NCBI RefSeq assembly: GCF_001894825.1
Contig: NZ_BCWY01000053.1
Span: forward strand, 1 to 38,647
Direction of reading: 5' to 3'
DNA: 38,647 nucleotides
Source: Rhodococcus jostii NBRC 16295
Lineage (GTDB): Bacteria; Actinomycetota; Actinomycetes; Mycobacteriales; Mycobacteriaceae
The notes beneath the pieces are model-generated. The model was not told the DNA's origin. It did not search any database and saw only the letters and a list, made by a program, of their open reading frames with translations. This document shows positions 15,759 to 25,135 of this stretch, in pieces. Position numbers and translations under genes: made by a program. Position 1 is the stretch's first letter. The number at the start of each line of letters is the position of its first letter.

Positions 15759-18700
15759 ATGGGTGAAGGTGATCCGCTCGACACGCAGCGGTACCCGGCC
15801 TCCCCGGCCGCGGAGCTGGCAGACACCGGTTTCGACGATGCCCAAGAGATCGGACGTGGCGGGTTCGGCGCCGTCTACCGCTGCACCCAGGAGGACCTGG
15901 ACCGCACGGTGGCGGTGAAGGTCCTCACCGTCGAACTCGACGAGGAGAACCGGGCCCGCTTCTTCCGGGAACAGCGGGCGATGGGCCGGCTGACCGGGCA
16001 CCCGAACATCGTCAACATTCTGCAGGTCGGTGCCACCGACAGCGGCCGCCCCTTCATCGTGATGCCCTTCCACCCGCAGGATTCCCTGGATGCCCGGATC
16101 CGCCGTGACGGGCCGTTGCCGCTGGATCAGGCGTTGCGGCTGGGGGTGAAGATGGCCGGTGCGGTGGAATCGGCGCACCGGCTCGGGATCCTGCACCGGG
16201 ACGTCAAACCCGCGAACATCCTGCTCTCCGAGTACGGGGAGCCGGAGTTGACGGATTTCGGTATCGCGCACATCACCGGGGGTTTCGAGACCGCAACCGG
16301 TGCCGTCACCGGGTCGCCGGCCTATACCGCGCCGGAGGTCCTCGGCGGTGATCCGCCGAGTCCGGCGGCCGATGTCTATGGCCTGGGCGCGACCCTGTTC
16401 AGTGCGCTGACCGGGCATGCCGCGTTCGAGCGCCGCAGCGGTGAGCAGGTGGTGGCGCAGTTTCTGCGGATCACCACCCAGGAGGTGCCCGATCTGCGTG
16501 AGCACGGGATCCCCGAAGATGTGTCCGCTGTTATCGCCCGGGCGATGTCCCGTGAGCCCGGTCAGCGTCCGGCCACGGCCGCAGCCTTCGGGGAGGAACT
16601 GCGAGCCCTGCAACGCGATCATGGCCTTCCGGTCGACGAGATGGCCCTGCACACCGCCCCAGGTGCGGCAAGCGATGACGCACAGCCCGTGTCCGGTCGG
16701 GTTCGGTCCACGGATCCCTCGTCTCGGAGCGCGACGGGGAATCTTCCCCTGGAATTGACCAGTTTCGTCGGTCGTCGCCACGAGCTCACCGAGGCGAAGA
16801 ACCTGCTGACCGGATCCCGGCTGGTGACGTTGACTGGGATCGGGGGTGTGGGCAAGACGCGGCTGGCGATGCGGGTCGCGTCGGCTGTGCAGCGCGAGTA
16901 CGCCGACGGGGTGCGGCTGGTCGAGTTGGGTGAGCTGCGTGACGCGTCGTCGCTGGTCGACTCCATCGCCGGCACACTGGGGTTGCGAGACCACTCGGCG
17001 AGGCCGCTGCGCGAGGTCCTGATCGAGTTCCTTGCACCGCGACAGGTGTTGTTGGTCCTCGACAACTGCGAGCACCTGGTGGACGCGGTCGCCGAACTCG
17101 CCGACCCCCTGTTACGGGTGTGCTCGCGGCTGCGGATTCTGGCGACCAGCCGCGAACCCTTGGTCATCGGCGGGGAAGCGGTGCTGCGGGTCCCACCGCT
17201 GACCACCCCCGACCCCGACCGGCGACCCTCCCCGCGTGCGTTGCCCAAGTACGATGCGGTGACGTTGTTCGCCGAACGCGCCGCTGCCGCCGTTCCCGGC
17301 TTCGCGCTCACCGAGGAAAACGCGGTGGCGGTGGCGGGGATCTGCCACCGGCTCGACGGACTACCGTTGCCGATCGAACTGGCGGCGGCCCGGTTGCGGG
17401 CGCTCTCGCCCGAGCAGATCCTTGGGCGGCTGACCGACCGCTACACCCTGCTGACCCGCGGCAACCGGGGCGCGCCGACGCGGCAACAGACGCTGCGGTT
17501 GTGCATCGACTGGAGCTTCGAATTGTGCATCGCCGGTGAACAATTGGTGTGGGGGCGGGTGGCGGTGTTCGCGGGAACCTTCGAACTCGATGCGGCGGAG
17601 CAGGTGTGCGGGGAGGGCCTTGACCCGGACGAGCTGCTGGACACGCTGACCTCGCTGGTGGAGAAGTCGATCCTGATCCGGGAGGAGCACGGGTCGGTGG
17701 TGCGGTTCCGGATGCTTGAGACCCTCCGTGAGTACGGCTTCGAGAAACTCGAGCAGACCGGTGAGGCTTTGTCTTTGCGTCGCCGGCATCGTGATTGGTA
17801 CGAGGCGTTGGCGCTGGATGCGGAGGCCGAGTGGATCAGCGCCCGCCAACTCGACTGGATCGCCCGTCTGAAGCGGGAACAGCCGAATTTTCGGGAGGCC
17901 CTCGAGTTCAGCATCGACGACGATCCCGCCGCCGGATTGCGCACCGCCGCCGCACTCCGCTGGTTTTGGAGCGCCCAGGGCCTTCACAACGAGGGGCGAC
18001 GCTGGCTCGACCAACTGCTCGCCCGCCAGAGCGGGCCACCCACCCTCGAGTGGGTCAAGGGGCTCTACTTCGACAGCGTCATGGCGAATGTGCAGGGCGA
18101 CCTCGAGGCCGGGACAACACTCGTCGAGAAGGCACGGACCCTCACTGCGCACACGAGCGACCCCGTGATGCGTGCTTACGTCGATTGCGCCGACGGCATG
18201 CTCGGCCTCCTTAGTGGTGATCTCACGCGAGCATGCTCGCACCTGGAAACCGCGCTCGCCGCGTTCAGCGAACGCGGAGATCGAACGCTCGAAGTAGCTG
18301 CCCTGTATCCGTTGGGGTTGGCCTATGAACTGTCCGGCCTCACGGACCAGGCGATCGAATGCCAGGAACGGGTTCTCGCGATCACGGAGATGCACGGCGA
18401 GAAGGTGTATCGGTCGCATTCGCTATGGGCCTTGGGAATTTCCGTGTGGCGACAGGGTGATACCGATCGCGCGGTCCGGTTACTCGAACAATCGCTGCAG
18501 CTGTCCCGGCAAGTGCACAGCCCCCGCTTCGCCGCAGCCTCCCTCGAGGCACTGGCCTGGATCTCCTGCAACCGGCGCGACCCAACTCGGGCCGCAGTGC
18601 TGATGGGAGCCGCAGACAGTCTGGCACGGTCAGTGGGAAGTGCTGCCGTCATACATTCCACTCTTCTTGTCTACCAGAAGGAATGCGCTCAGTCGGTCCG

Positions 18701-19022
18701 ACAGGAACTCGGCGATAAGGAATTCGGAGCGGCCCGCCGCAAAGGCGACCATCTCGGCTTCGACGCGGCGATCGCCTTCGCCCTCCACGAGCAACCACCC
18801 AGCGCCACGACACGAGACTCCGACGCGTCGACGCGACTGACCAAGCGGGAACGCCAGGTCGCCGACCTGATCGCCGAAGGCCTGACGAATCAGGCCATCG
18901 CCGACCGCCTCGTGATCTCGCCGCGCACCGCACAGGGGCATGTGGAGCACATCCTGGCCAAACTGGACTTCACCTCCCGGACACAGATCGCGGCCTGGGT
19001 CGTCGAGCAGGCACACGACTAG
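15759..19022 (+). CDS. Ser/Thr protein kinase - NTPase - LuxR regulator (PknK-like)
   Basis: 1087 residues in one frame. Residues ~28-285 are a eukaryotic-like kinase: Gly-rich loop GRGGFG (32-37), Lys54 in VAVKVL, catalytic HRDVKPANILL, metal-binding TDFGIAH, then TGSPAYTAPEV. Next comes an AAA/NB-ARC-type ATPase beginning FVGRRHELTEA with Walker A GIGGVGKTRLA and Walker B VLLVLDNCEHL. A TPR-like helical region of about 400 residues follows. A LuxR DNA-binding domain closes the protein (LTKRERQVADLIAEGLTNQA.., ..SPRTAQGHVEHILAKLDF..). M. tuberculosis PknK has a comparable order and length. The protein likely joins signal-dependent phosphorylation to transcription control. It is monocistronic here with no obvious target next to it. 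All catalytic residues are present, so it is probably active. Confidence 0.92.
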   Translation: MGEGDPLDTQRYPASPAAELADTGFDDAQEIGRGGFGAVYRCTQEDLDRTVAVKVLTVELDEENRARFFREQRAMGRLTGHPNIVNILQVGATDSGRPFIVMPFHPQDSLDARIRRDGPLPLDQALRLGVKMAGAVESAHRLGILHRDVKPANILLSEYGEPELTDFGIAHITGGFETATGAVTGSPAYTAPEVLGGDPPSPAADVYGLGATLFSALTGHAAFERRSGEQVVAQFLRITTQEVPDLREHGIPEDVSAVIARAMSREPGQRPATAAAFGEELRALQRDHGLPVDEMALHTAPGAASDDAQPVSGRVRSTDPSSRSATGNLPLELTSFVGRRHELTEAKNLLTGSRLVTLTGIGGVGKTRLAMRVASAVQREYADGVRLVELGELRDASSLVDSIAGTLGLRDHSARPLREVLIEFLAPRQVLLVLDNCEHLVDAVAELADPLLRVCSRLRILATSREPLVIGGEAVLRVPPLTTPDPDRRPSPRALPKYDAVTLFAERAAAAVPGFALTEENAVAVAGICHRLDGLPLPIELAAARLRALSPEQILGRLTDRYTLLTRGNRGAPTRQQTLRLCIDWSFELCIAGEQLVWGRVAVFAGTFELDAAEQVCGEGLDPDELLDTLTSLVEKSILIREEHGSVVRFRMLETLREYGFEKLEQTGEALSLRRRHRDWYEALALDAEAEWISARQLDWIARLKREQPNFREALEFSIDDDPAAGLRTAAALRWFWSAQGLHNEGRRWLDQLLARQSGPPTLEWVKGLYFDSVMANVQGDLEAGTTLVEKARTLTAHTSDPVMRAYVDCADGMLGLLSGDLTRACSHLETALAAFSERGDRTLEVAALYPLGLAYELSGLTDQAIECQERVLAITEMHGEKVYRSHSLWALGISVWRQGDTDRAVRLLEQSLQLSRQVHSPRFAAASLEALAWISCNRRDPTRAAVLMGAADSLARSVGSAAVIHSTLLVYQKECAQSVRQELGDKEFGAARRKGDHLGFDAAIAFALHEQPPSATTRDSDASTRLTKRERQVADLIAEGLTNQAIADRLVISPRTAQGHVEHILAKLDFTSRTQIAAWVVEQAHD

Positions 19023-19253
19023 GTAGGTGGCTAGGGACACGTCCATCGATGCCATCATGTTCGGCGACACCCCCCAGATCATTCGAGAGACAGGGGCAAG
19101 TAGTCATACCGAAAATGGCGACCGCAGTCCCTCGGAACGGGACCATTCGCGGCACCAAAGTGGCGCTGCCCTCCATCGGTGTGTGTGGCGGCGCAGGAAA
19201 TGACTGGCACCGAGGATGACCGCCCGGGTCTGACTTGCGCCCGGAATGACGGT
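19023..19253. other. Region left of the IS256 insertion
   Basis: No intact gene. Joining this side to the right flank with the duplicated 8 bases removed restores a minus-strand open frame across the junction (..SVDSNGTV-IPGASQTRAVILGA..). The element may thus have landed in a gene, though the rest of that frame is unconvincing. Confidence 0.35.
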
Positions 19254-20676
19254 GGTTGCGTCCATGAAGATGGTGTATGAACCGGTTCCGCATCTGACCG
19301 GCGTGTCGTAGCCGACGAAGGTGGCCACCGCGTGACTCTTCGAGAGACCTACCAAAGTCACTCGATGAAGGACCACGCGATGACCAGAGCCCACGATATC
19401 GACCTGCAGCAGATCCTGACCGACCGACTCACCGGCGCAAGCCCCGACCTGCTGCGCGAGCTACTGACGGTGTTCATCCACACCCTGATGGGCGCCGAAG
19501 CCGACGCACTGTGCGGCGCCGGCTACGGACAACGCTCCGACGAGCGCACCAACTCTCGTAACGGATACCGGCACCGCGACTTCGACACCCGCGTCGGCAC
19601 CCTCGACGTGGCGATTCCCAAGCTGCGGTCCGGTTCGTACTTCCCCGATTGGTTGCTCGAGCGTCGCAAACGCGCCGAAAAGGCCCTGACTACCGTGGTT
19701 GCCACCTGCTACCTACTCGGGGTCTCCACCCGGCGGATGGACCGGCTCGTCGAGACGTTGGGCATCACCAGCCTGTCCAAGTCGCAGGTGTCCGTGATGG
19801 CCAAGGACCTCGACACTCAGGTCGAGGCGTTCCGCAGCCGCCCGCTCGATGCCGGGCCGTACACCTTCGTCGCCGCCGACGCCCTGGTGCTCAAGGTGCG
19901 GGAGAACGGTCGGGTGGTGAATGTGCACACCCTGGTCGCGGTCGGGGTGAACGCCGAGGGCTACCGCGAGATCCTGGGCGTGGATGTGACCTCTTCCGAG
20001 GACGGTGCCGGCTGGCTGGCGTTCTTCCGGTCGCTCGTCGCCCGCGGTTTGAGCGGGGTGCGGTTGGTGACCTCCGATGCGCACGCCGGGTTGGTGGCGG
20101 CGATCGGTGGGACCCTGCCGGGCGCCGCGTGGCAGAGGTGCCGAACCCATTACTCGACGAACCTGATGGCGGTGACCCCGAAGACATCGTGGCCTTGGGT
20201 GAAGACGTTGCTGCACTCGGTCTACGACCAACCCGACGCGGATTCTGTTCATGCCCAATATGATCGAATCATCGGTGCACTGTCGGAGAAGTTGCCTAGG
20301 GTCGCCGACCACCTCGACGCAGCACGACCGGACCTGTTGGCGTTCACCGCATTTCCCAAGCAGATTTGGAAACAGATCTGGAGCAACAATCCGCAGGAGC
20401 GCCTCAATAAGGAAATCCGCAGGAGAACCGATGTGGTCGGAATCTTCCCGGATCGTACCGCCCTGATCCGGCTCGTCGGTGCGGTCCTGGCCGAACAACA
20501 CGACGAGTGGATCGAAGGGCGCCGCTATCTCGGCCTGGACGTTCTGGCCCGCTCCCGCAACGACAAGCCCACCGACAGCACCGAGTCCACCGAGGAGGTG
20601 ACACCGGCCTTGACTGCCTGACTCACCAACGAGGAGTCACGCGACGAACTCGTACACCACCCCCATGGACTTGACC
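19254..20676 (+). mobile_element. Complete IS256-family insertion sequence with 8-bp target duplication
   Basis: The element is 1423 bp. Its ends are imperfect inverted repeats: 20 of the first 27 bases match, including GTCCATG and TGGTGTA on both sides. ATGACGGT flanks it directly on the left (19246-19253) and on the right (20677-20684), the 8-bp duplication expected for this family. It holds one transposase gene. Intact ends and duplication indicate a fairly recent insertion. Confidence 0.9.
19380..20621 (+). CDS. IS256-family (Mutator-type) transposase
   Basis: 413 residues from the ATG at 19380 (GAAGGA 7 bases upstream); the frame also opens at a GTG at 19332, but without a ribosome site. 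The N-terminal part (..MGAEADALCGAGYGQRSDER.., ..SRNGYRHRDFDTRVGTLDV..) and the catalytic region (..VAADALVLKVREN.., later ..LVTSDAHAGLVAAI.., ..RCRTHYSTNLM.., ..NNPQERLNKEIRRRTDVVGI..) have the family order. The DDE residues would be the Asp in ADAL, the Asp in SDAH and the Glu in QERLNKE. It catalyses copy-out-paste-in transposition. No frameshift is visible, so the element is likely active or recently so. Confidence 0.93.
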   Translation: MTRAHDIDLQQILTDRLTGASPDLLRELLTVFIHTLMGAEADALCGAGYGQRSDERTNSRNGYRHRDFDTRVGTLDVAIPKLRSGSYFPDWLLERRKRAEKALTTVVATCYLLGVSTRRMDRLVETLGITSLSKSQVSVMAKDLDTQVEAFRSRPLDAGPYTFVAADALVLKVRENGRVVNVHTLVAVGVNAEGYREILGVDVTSSEDGAGWLAFFRSLVARGLSGVRLVTSDAHAGLVAAIGGTLPGAAWQRCRTHYSTNLMAVTPKTSWPWVKTLLHSVYDQPDADSVHAQYDRIIGALSEKLPRVADHLDAARPDLLAFTAFPKQIWKQIWSNNPQERLNKEIRRRTDVVGIFPDRTALIRLVGAVLAEQHDEWIEGRRYLGLDVLARSRNDKPTDSTESTEEVTPALTA

Positions 20677-20684
20677 ATGACGGT

Positions 20685-21030
20685 GCCGTTCGAGTCGACG
20701 CTCGACAAAGCGGATTGTGCATGACTTACCGTGACTTTCGGTTCGCAGATTCGCCTTGATTCGCCTATGCGACGCGAATACGCGTCCTTAAGAGCTCTTG
20801 GTCGTAGACGTGAGGAATTACGCCGGTGTCCGGTATTCGCCAACCGCTCGCCGAACGCAGACTCGGCTGCCACCTACGAATCTGATGCGATCGATCAGGT
20901 TATATACAGGTGTGCGCCAGTCCCGGCCACCGCGCGATTGCCGTACCACTACCGCGATTCGATACAGACCGGCGCCACGATGACCGCCCGGAACGCTCGG
21001 TCTGACACTTGCTCACTTGCTGCCGTTCCC
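20685..21030. other. Gap between IS256 and the aspartase gene
   Basis: No gene is recognised. The minus-strand frame that reaches the insertion site (..ICEPKVTVSHAQSALSSVDS..) is the only one with some coding character. No clear terminator for the aspartase gene was found. Confidence 0.35.
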
Positions 21031-22464
21031 TCACATGGTTTCCCATGCTGCACTAGGCCGTGATGCGTAGGCCAACGTCACTGGGTTGAGGATGGATGCC
21101 AGTTCTTCGGGGCTGAGCAGGCCTTGCGACACCGCTAGGTCGGCCACAGCCTGCCCGCTCGACAGCGCATCAGCGGCGAGACGCGTGGCAGCCTCGTACC
21201 CGATGTGGGGGTTGAGAGCGGTCACCAGACCGATGGAGCGCTGAACGTTGGAGCGCAAATACTCAACGTTAGCCGCGATTCCGGGCACGCAGAGTCTTGC
21301 AAGAGCGTCGCAACCCGCTGTCAGATGGTTGAGTGATTTGAACAGGCTATGGGCGATGATCGGCTCGAAGGCGTTCAGTTGCAACTGCCCGGCTTCGGCG
21401 GCCATGGTGATCGTGATATCGTTGCCGATCACCTCGAACGCAATCTGGCTCACCACTTCCGGGATGACCGGATTGACCTTACCGGGCATGATGCTCGAAC
21501 CGGCCTGCACGGTCGGCAAAGTGATCTCACCCAAACCAACCCGGGGACCAGAGGACAAGAGTCGCAGGTCATTGCAGATCTTCGATAGCTTTACAGCGGT
21601 CCGTTTGAGGACACCCGACAACTGAACCAACGCGCCGACATCCTGGGTGGCTTCGACAAGGTCCGTCGCGGTCGACAACTCGAGCCCCGTTATCCGCCGC
21701 AGCTCCGCGCACACCTTAGCGGCGTAGTCGGGATGGGCGTTAAGTCCCGTGCCGATCGCTGTGCCCCCCAGGTTGATTTCGGAGATGAGGACCAGCGCTT
21801 CACTTAGCCGGGCGCTGTCTTCGTTCACCATCACAGCGAAGGTGCCGAACTCTTGTCCCAGTGTCATCGGGACGGCGTCTTGCAGCTGAGTCCGGCCCAT
21901 CTTCAGGACGTCTGCGAATTCGGTTGCTTTGGAGCCGAATTCGACGGACAGCACCTCCATACCTGTGCGGAGTCGGGCTACGGCGAAGTGCAGTGCAACT
22001 TTCAGCGCCGATGGGTACACGTCGTTGGTGCTCTGCGACAGATTGACGTGTTCGAGCGGATGCAGGTATTCGTACTGGCCGCGTCGGTGCCCCAGGATCT
22101 CCAGTGCCCTGTTGGCGATCACTTCGTTGGCGTTCATGTTCGTCGAGGTACCGGCGCCTCCCTGGATGGCGTCGACGACGAACTGCTCGTGGTGGCGGCC
22201 GTGCTGGATCTCTTCGCACGCCTGCACGATGGCGGCGCAGCGCTGGTTATCGAGGAGGCCCAGTTCGTGGTTGGCCACCGCGGCTGCTTGCTTGACATAG
22301 GCGAGCGCTGACACGAGCTCGGTGTATCGGCCGATCGGGGTGCCGCTGATCGTGAAGTTTTCCAGTGCCCGCAGCGTATGCACTCCATACAGCGCGTCGG
22401 CTGGCACCTCACGATCCCCGAGGAGATCGTGCTCGATACGAGTTCGGTCCATAGCAGTGCTCAC
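21031..22464 (-). CDS. aspA: Aspartate ammonia-lyase
   Basis: 477 residues from the GTG at 22464, chosen because AAGGGA lies 6 bases upstream; ATGs further up (22479, 22572) lack ribosome sites. The protein has the full fumarase/aspartase order: ..LGDREVPADALYGVHTLRA.. at the N-terminus, AGTSTNMNANEVIANRA, HVNLSQSTNDVYPSA, KMGRTQLQDAVPMTLGQEF and the signature GSSIMPGKVNP carrying the catalytic serine. GRTQLQDAVPMTLGQEF is as in enterobacterial AspA. It converts L-aspartate to fumarate and ammonia in the cytoplasm. A GntR/UTRA regulator is transcribed divergently from the shared 131-base region and probably controls it. A close relative acting on another aspartate derivative cannot be excluded. 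Confidence 0.9.
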   Translation of the reverse strand: MSTAMDRTRIEHDLLGDREVPADALYGVHTLRALENFTISGTPIGRYTELVSALAYVKQAAAVANHELGLLDNQRCAAIVQACEEIQHGRHHEQFVVDAIQGGAGTSTNMNANEVIANRALEILGHRRGQYEYLHPLEHVNLSQSTNDVYPSALKVALHFAVARLRTGMEVLSVEFGSKATEFADVLKMGRTQLQDAVPMTLGQEFGTFAVMVNEDSARLSEALVLISEINLGGTAIGTGLNAHPDYAAKVCAELRRITGLELSTATDLVEATQDVGALVQLSGVLKRTAVKLSKICNDLRLLSSGPRVGLGEITLPTVQAGSSIMPGKVNPVIPEVVSQIAFEVIGNDITITMAAEAGQLQLNAFEPIIAHSLFKSLNHLTAGCDALARLCVPGIAANVEYLRSNVQRSIGLVTALNPHIGYEAATRLAADALSSGQAVADLAVSQGLLSPEELASILNPVTLAYASRPSAAWETM

Positions 22465-22595
22465 CGTGTATCCCTTCATTGTGTTGATCGGCCCGGTCAG
22501 GCCTGAGCCAGGCCGGACTCGACCACCGGCGGCACCTTGCGGATTTTCAGCGGGCGTCAATTGACCTAGCAATTCGCATATTATACGGTCATTGC
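22465..22595. promoter_or_regulatory. Divergent control region of aspA and its GntR regulator
   Basis: On the minus strand a perfect TATAAT (22585-22580) serves aspA. On the plus strand TTGACC (22561-22566) with TATACG/TACGGT at 22582-22589 would give a nearly leaderless regulator mRNA. AATTG-ACCTAG-CAATT (22559-22574), an inverted repeat, lies between and overlaps the plus -35; it is a likely operator. Confidence 0.55.
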
Positions 22596-23306
22596 ATGGC
22601 GCCGCTCCACCAACAGATCAGACGTGAGATCGAAGAACAGATCCACGCAGGGATCCTCACCGCCGGAGCGCGGCTGCCGACCGAGAAAGAGCTCTGCGAA
22701 CAGCACGACGTCAGCCGTGCCACGGCTCAACGCGTCCTCAACGACTTGGTACATGCGGGTCTGGCCATCCGTCGTCGACGTCATGGAACGTTCGTCGCGG
22801 ACGCGATGCAGCAGGTTAATCTGCTCAACTATGTCGCGCCCGAGACTTCCGAGAAGGGCGTTCCGGGAAGACACGAAGTCATTTCCGCGAAGATCGTCAG
22901 GGTGACCGACGCTATTTTGGCGCTCCCCGGCGCGGCGCCCGATACCGCCGTGGTGGAGATGGTCCGCCGCAAGTTGGACATACACGACCGGCCACGCTCC
23001 GTCGAGCGGCACGTCATTCTCTTCTCGGCCGCCCCCGATCTCTTGGAACAAGACCTTGAAGAACTCCGTAGCATGCCGTATCTCCGTAGCCGACAGGTGC
23101 CGATCGACATGGTCCGGGTCTACCTCGACCCGGTGATAGTCAGCGAGTACGACGCCGAACTGCTGGACAGCCAGGCCGGTACGCCAGCCCTGCTGAGGCG
23201 CAGGGAAGCCCGGCTCAAGGACGGGAGCGCTGTCGAAGTCGTCGCGACCCTTATTCGCCCGGGAACTGCCGAGTTCTTCGTGGAAATTCCCTTCCCTTCC
23301 ATATGA
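22596..23306 (+). CDS. GntR-family regulator, UTRA (HutC) type
   Basis: 236 residues. Residues 1-70 are a GntR winged helix-turn-helix: PLHQQIRREIEEQI.., ..GARLPTEKELCEQHDVSRAT.., then AQRVLNDLVHAGLAIRRR and GTFVAD. The rest is a UTRA ligand-binding domain (..RRKLDIHDRPRSVERHVILF.., ending ..TAEFFVEIPFPSI), which in this family binds small acidic or sugar-like ligands. It is divergent from aspA and starts within the shared operator region, so autoregulation and control of aspA are likely. The ribosome site is absent, consistent with a leaderless mRNA. Confidence 0.88.
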   Translation: MAPLHQQIRREIEEQIHAGILTAGARLPTEKELCEQHDVSRATAQRVLNDLVHAGLAIRRRRHGTFVADAMQQVNLLNYVAPETSEKGVPGRHEVISAKIVRVTDAILALPGAAPDTAVVEMVRRKLDIHDRPRSVERHVILFSAAPDLLEQDLEELRSMPYLRSRQVPIDMVRVYLDPVIVSEYDAELLDSQAGTPALLRRREARLKDGSAVEVVATLIRPGTAEFFVEIPFPSI

Positions 23307-23986
23307 GCAGATCTGTGTCACTGCAAGAAAGGCAACACATGAAAATCGTTGTTGCAAGTGTCAGAATCTTGGGTGCAAGCATCGCCCGGTCGCTCGCGAT
23401 TGCGGGCGAGGAAGTTACTGCACTGGAGAGATGGGAATCGGCGCCGGCACGACCGCAACGACATCCTGCTGGACTAACTCGAACCGGACGCTAGAACCGA
23501 CCTACAACTGGTTCAACGTAGTGGACACGGAGGAACACGCCGCACTGACCCAAGCCAGTGGCACACTGGTCGTACTTCCGTAGCGGCAGTGTCCATTCAC
23601 ATACTCCGGGAACGAGCCACCTAGGCGTTTCTGCCGCACCCGCGGGCAGCGGTGCTTCCACGAGGTTCAGGCACGCAGACCGAGGACTCGCGCCCGCGGC
23701 ACGGTGATCGGTACGCGCGACACGCACAGCGGAATCGCGGCCGATTAGCACCCGAAAGCGGAATGAACGGCCGGCCCGAATCATTGCCGCGATCGAGCGT
23801 ACAAGGATCAAACTGCCCCATCCGTTCTTTGGATCCTCACTGAAATTGTCGGCGTCGAGTGTTTCGTGCTCACCCTTCTTGTCGCCCCTGTCACCAGGAT
23901 CCGTGCACCCGCCGCGGTCAGCGGCTACCGCGTGCTTGCTCGCAGTACCACTCGATTGGATGTCGAACCTGGAGGTACATTTCGAA
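23307..23986. other. Gap with a broken oxidoreductase gene
   Basis: The first 310 bases hold the DAO-family pseudogene. From about 23650 to 23986 no coding sequence could be supported; frames on both strands are open only because of GC content. Confidence 0.4.
23339..23650 (+). pseudogene. DAO-family FAD-dependent oxidoreductase, N-terminal remnant
   Basis: The ATG at 23339 (AAAGG 8 bases upstream) opens MKIVVASVRILGASIARSLA, the FAD-binding N-terminus of D-amino-acid-dehydrogenase-like enzymes, with the glycines of the GxG motif replaced (SVR for GAG). The frame shifts near 23433 to GIGAGTTATTSCWTNSNR.., ..PTYNWFNVV.., and back near 23567 to WSYFRSGSVHS. Similarity then ends, so roughly 100 of ~400 residues remain. 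The intact enzyme would have oxidatively deaminated an amino acid or amine, which fits the surrounding genes. Confidence 0.75.
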
Positions 23987-24325
23987 ATGAACTCGTACGA
24001 AAGAGATCTCGCCCGATTCATCCTGGCGTGGCTACCATATGGTGGCCCCACGAACGAAGACTTCATCGGCATTTTCGGCATTAGCATGCCTCGCGCTGCG
24101 CAGATCCTTCTGCCGCTGGTGGCGGAAGGCGATCCCGATGCCCTGACGGAATCGGACCGTGAGTTATTTGTCCAGCTAGTGTGCAACGAACCCGCCATCC
24201 GCGCGCTAGAAGCAGAATCCTGCACCGCAATCGAGGGCGGAGATGTGGACCAGCCGCTCAGTCGTCCATCGAGTGGTCAGCGCCAACCGGAGCACGTGCG
24301 GCTATCGGCGCGGTGGGACGTTTGA
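23987..24325 (+). CDS. Hypothetical protein with helix-turn-helix-like segment
   Basis: 112 residues from the ATG at 23987 (GGAGG 11 bases upstream); the frame upstream is open but reads poorly. The N-terminal half (MNSYERDLARFILAWLPYGG, then NEDFIGIFGISMPRAAQILL) has the helix-turn-helix look of short actinobacterial DUF3263-like proteins. The C-terminal part is acidic and then loses structure. It stands alone between the broken oxidoreductase and the transport operon. An overlapping TGATG links it to a 66-codon Arg-rich frame (24325-24525) of doubtful status. Confidence 0.55.
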   Translation: MNSYERDLARFILAWLPYGGPTNEDFIGIFGISMPRAAQILLPLVAEGDPDALTESDRELFVQLVCNEPAIRALEAESCTAIEGGDVDQPLSRPSSGQRQPEHVRLSARWDV

Positions 24326-24525
24326 TGACGCTCGATGAACCGCAGCCGTCGCACTCGCACGCTGCGTTTTCCGCTCCTCGTCGCGAACTCGCGCAGCGGC
24401 GGGCTCCAGGTTGCAATCGACGTCGCCATCGCCGAGCGGTGCGGACGATCCACGTGACTGACGTTGCGCTGACTCTCGCTCGAGCCAAGTCTGTCGTTCG
24501 CAAGGTCACGAGAACGCGAGCGTGA

Positions 24526-25135
24526 GGGGGCGACTGTGACTGCAGTAACAGCCGTACGAGAAGCCCCTTCGAAGTTCGACATCGGTTGCTCCCGCTTGAT
24601 CCGTTACCGCCGAGGCTTGGACGAACAAATCGATCACTTACACCACGGTCCGCGATCCTACTCACTAACTAGACAGCTAGACAACCAGGTTGAAACGATT
24701 TATAGTTGTCGCTGTGAGTAGGAGCACGCCAGAGCTGCGTTGGCGTCCACGCGACGGACCGCGAAGGCTAGAGGACTTCGCCAGGCCTGACCAACGTCGA
24801 CATCTTGGCGATTCGCCACCTCACGTCCCTGTTACCGACGCGCTTCCGAGCAGCCGATCAATCGAGGTAAGACACGCCTGTCAGTCCGCTGCGGGGTCCG
24901 GTGACCTCACTAGCACTGCGGCACTCGCCGCCTACCGGGCCGCGTTAACGTGACACCAGCCGTATCCACGGAGTCAAGATTCTCATCGTTGAGCGCGCGG
25001 TCAGAACAAGCCAGCAAGAACTCAGTGGCTGGTCGCTCGGGCAGACACCATCCCCTACGGCCCTTACGTATTTCTCGACACAGAAGGCAGGGCAATGAAC
25101 ACATACAGACGGCAGGATTCTAGGATCGGTCACTG
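24526..25135. other. Gap with promoter and long leader of the transport operon
   Basis: It contains the promoter at 24678-24706 and then about 430 bases without a convincing gene before the GntR/FCD gene. A 13-codon ORF (25095-25136, MNTYRRQDSRIGH) ends in TGATG, where the A of its stop is the A of the regulator's ATG, so it may be a leader peptide. Confidence 0.4.
24678..24706 (+). promoter_or_regulatory. Promoter/operator 1 of the transport cluster
   Basis: TAGACA (24678-24683), 17-base spacer, TATAGT (24701-24706). The -35 is embedded in CTAGACAACC (24677-24686), preceded by another CTAGACA (24669-24675). The same 10-mer and the same spacing recur at 30231. It likely serves the regulator and ABC importer downstream. 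Confidence 0.7.

Noticed and set aside
15597..17075. 492-codon minus-strand frame
   Set aside because: It lies fully opposite the kinase gene and is rich in Arg/Gln/His, the usual antisense pattern of a GC-rich gene.
23491..24225. Long minus-strand open frame (244 codons)
   Set aside because: It is antisense to the DAO remnant and to the 23987 gene and is rich in Ser/Arg with poor codon bias; a GC-driven shadow frame.
24325..24525. 66-codon Arg-rich ORF starting in TGATG
   Set aside because: Coupling to the upstream stop is suggestive, but composition and codon use look non-coding, so it was not listed as a gene.
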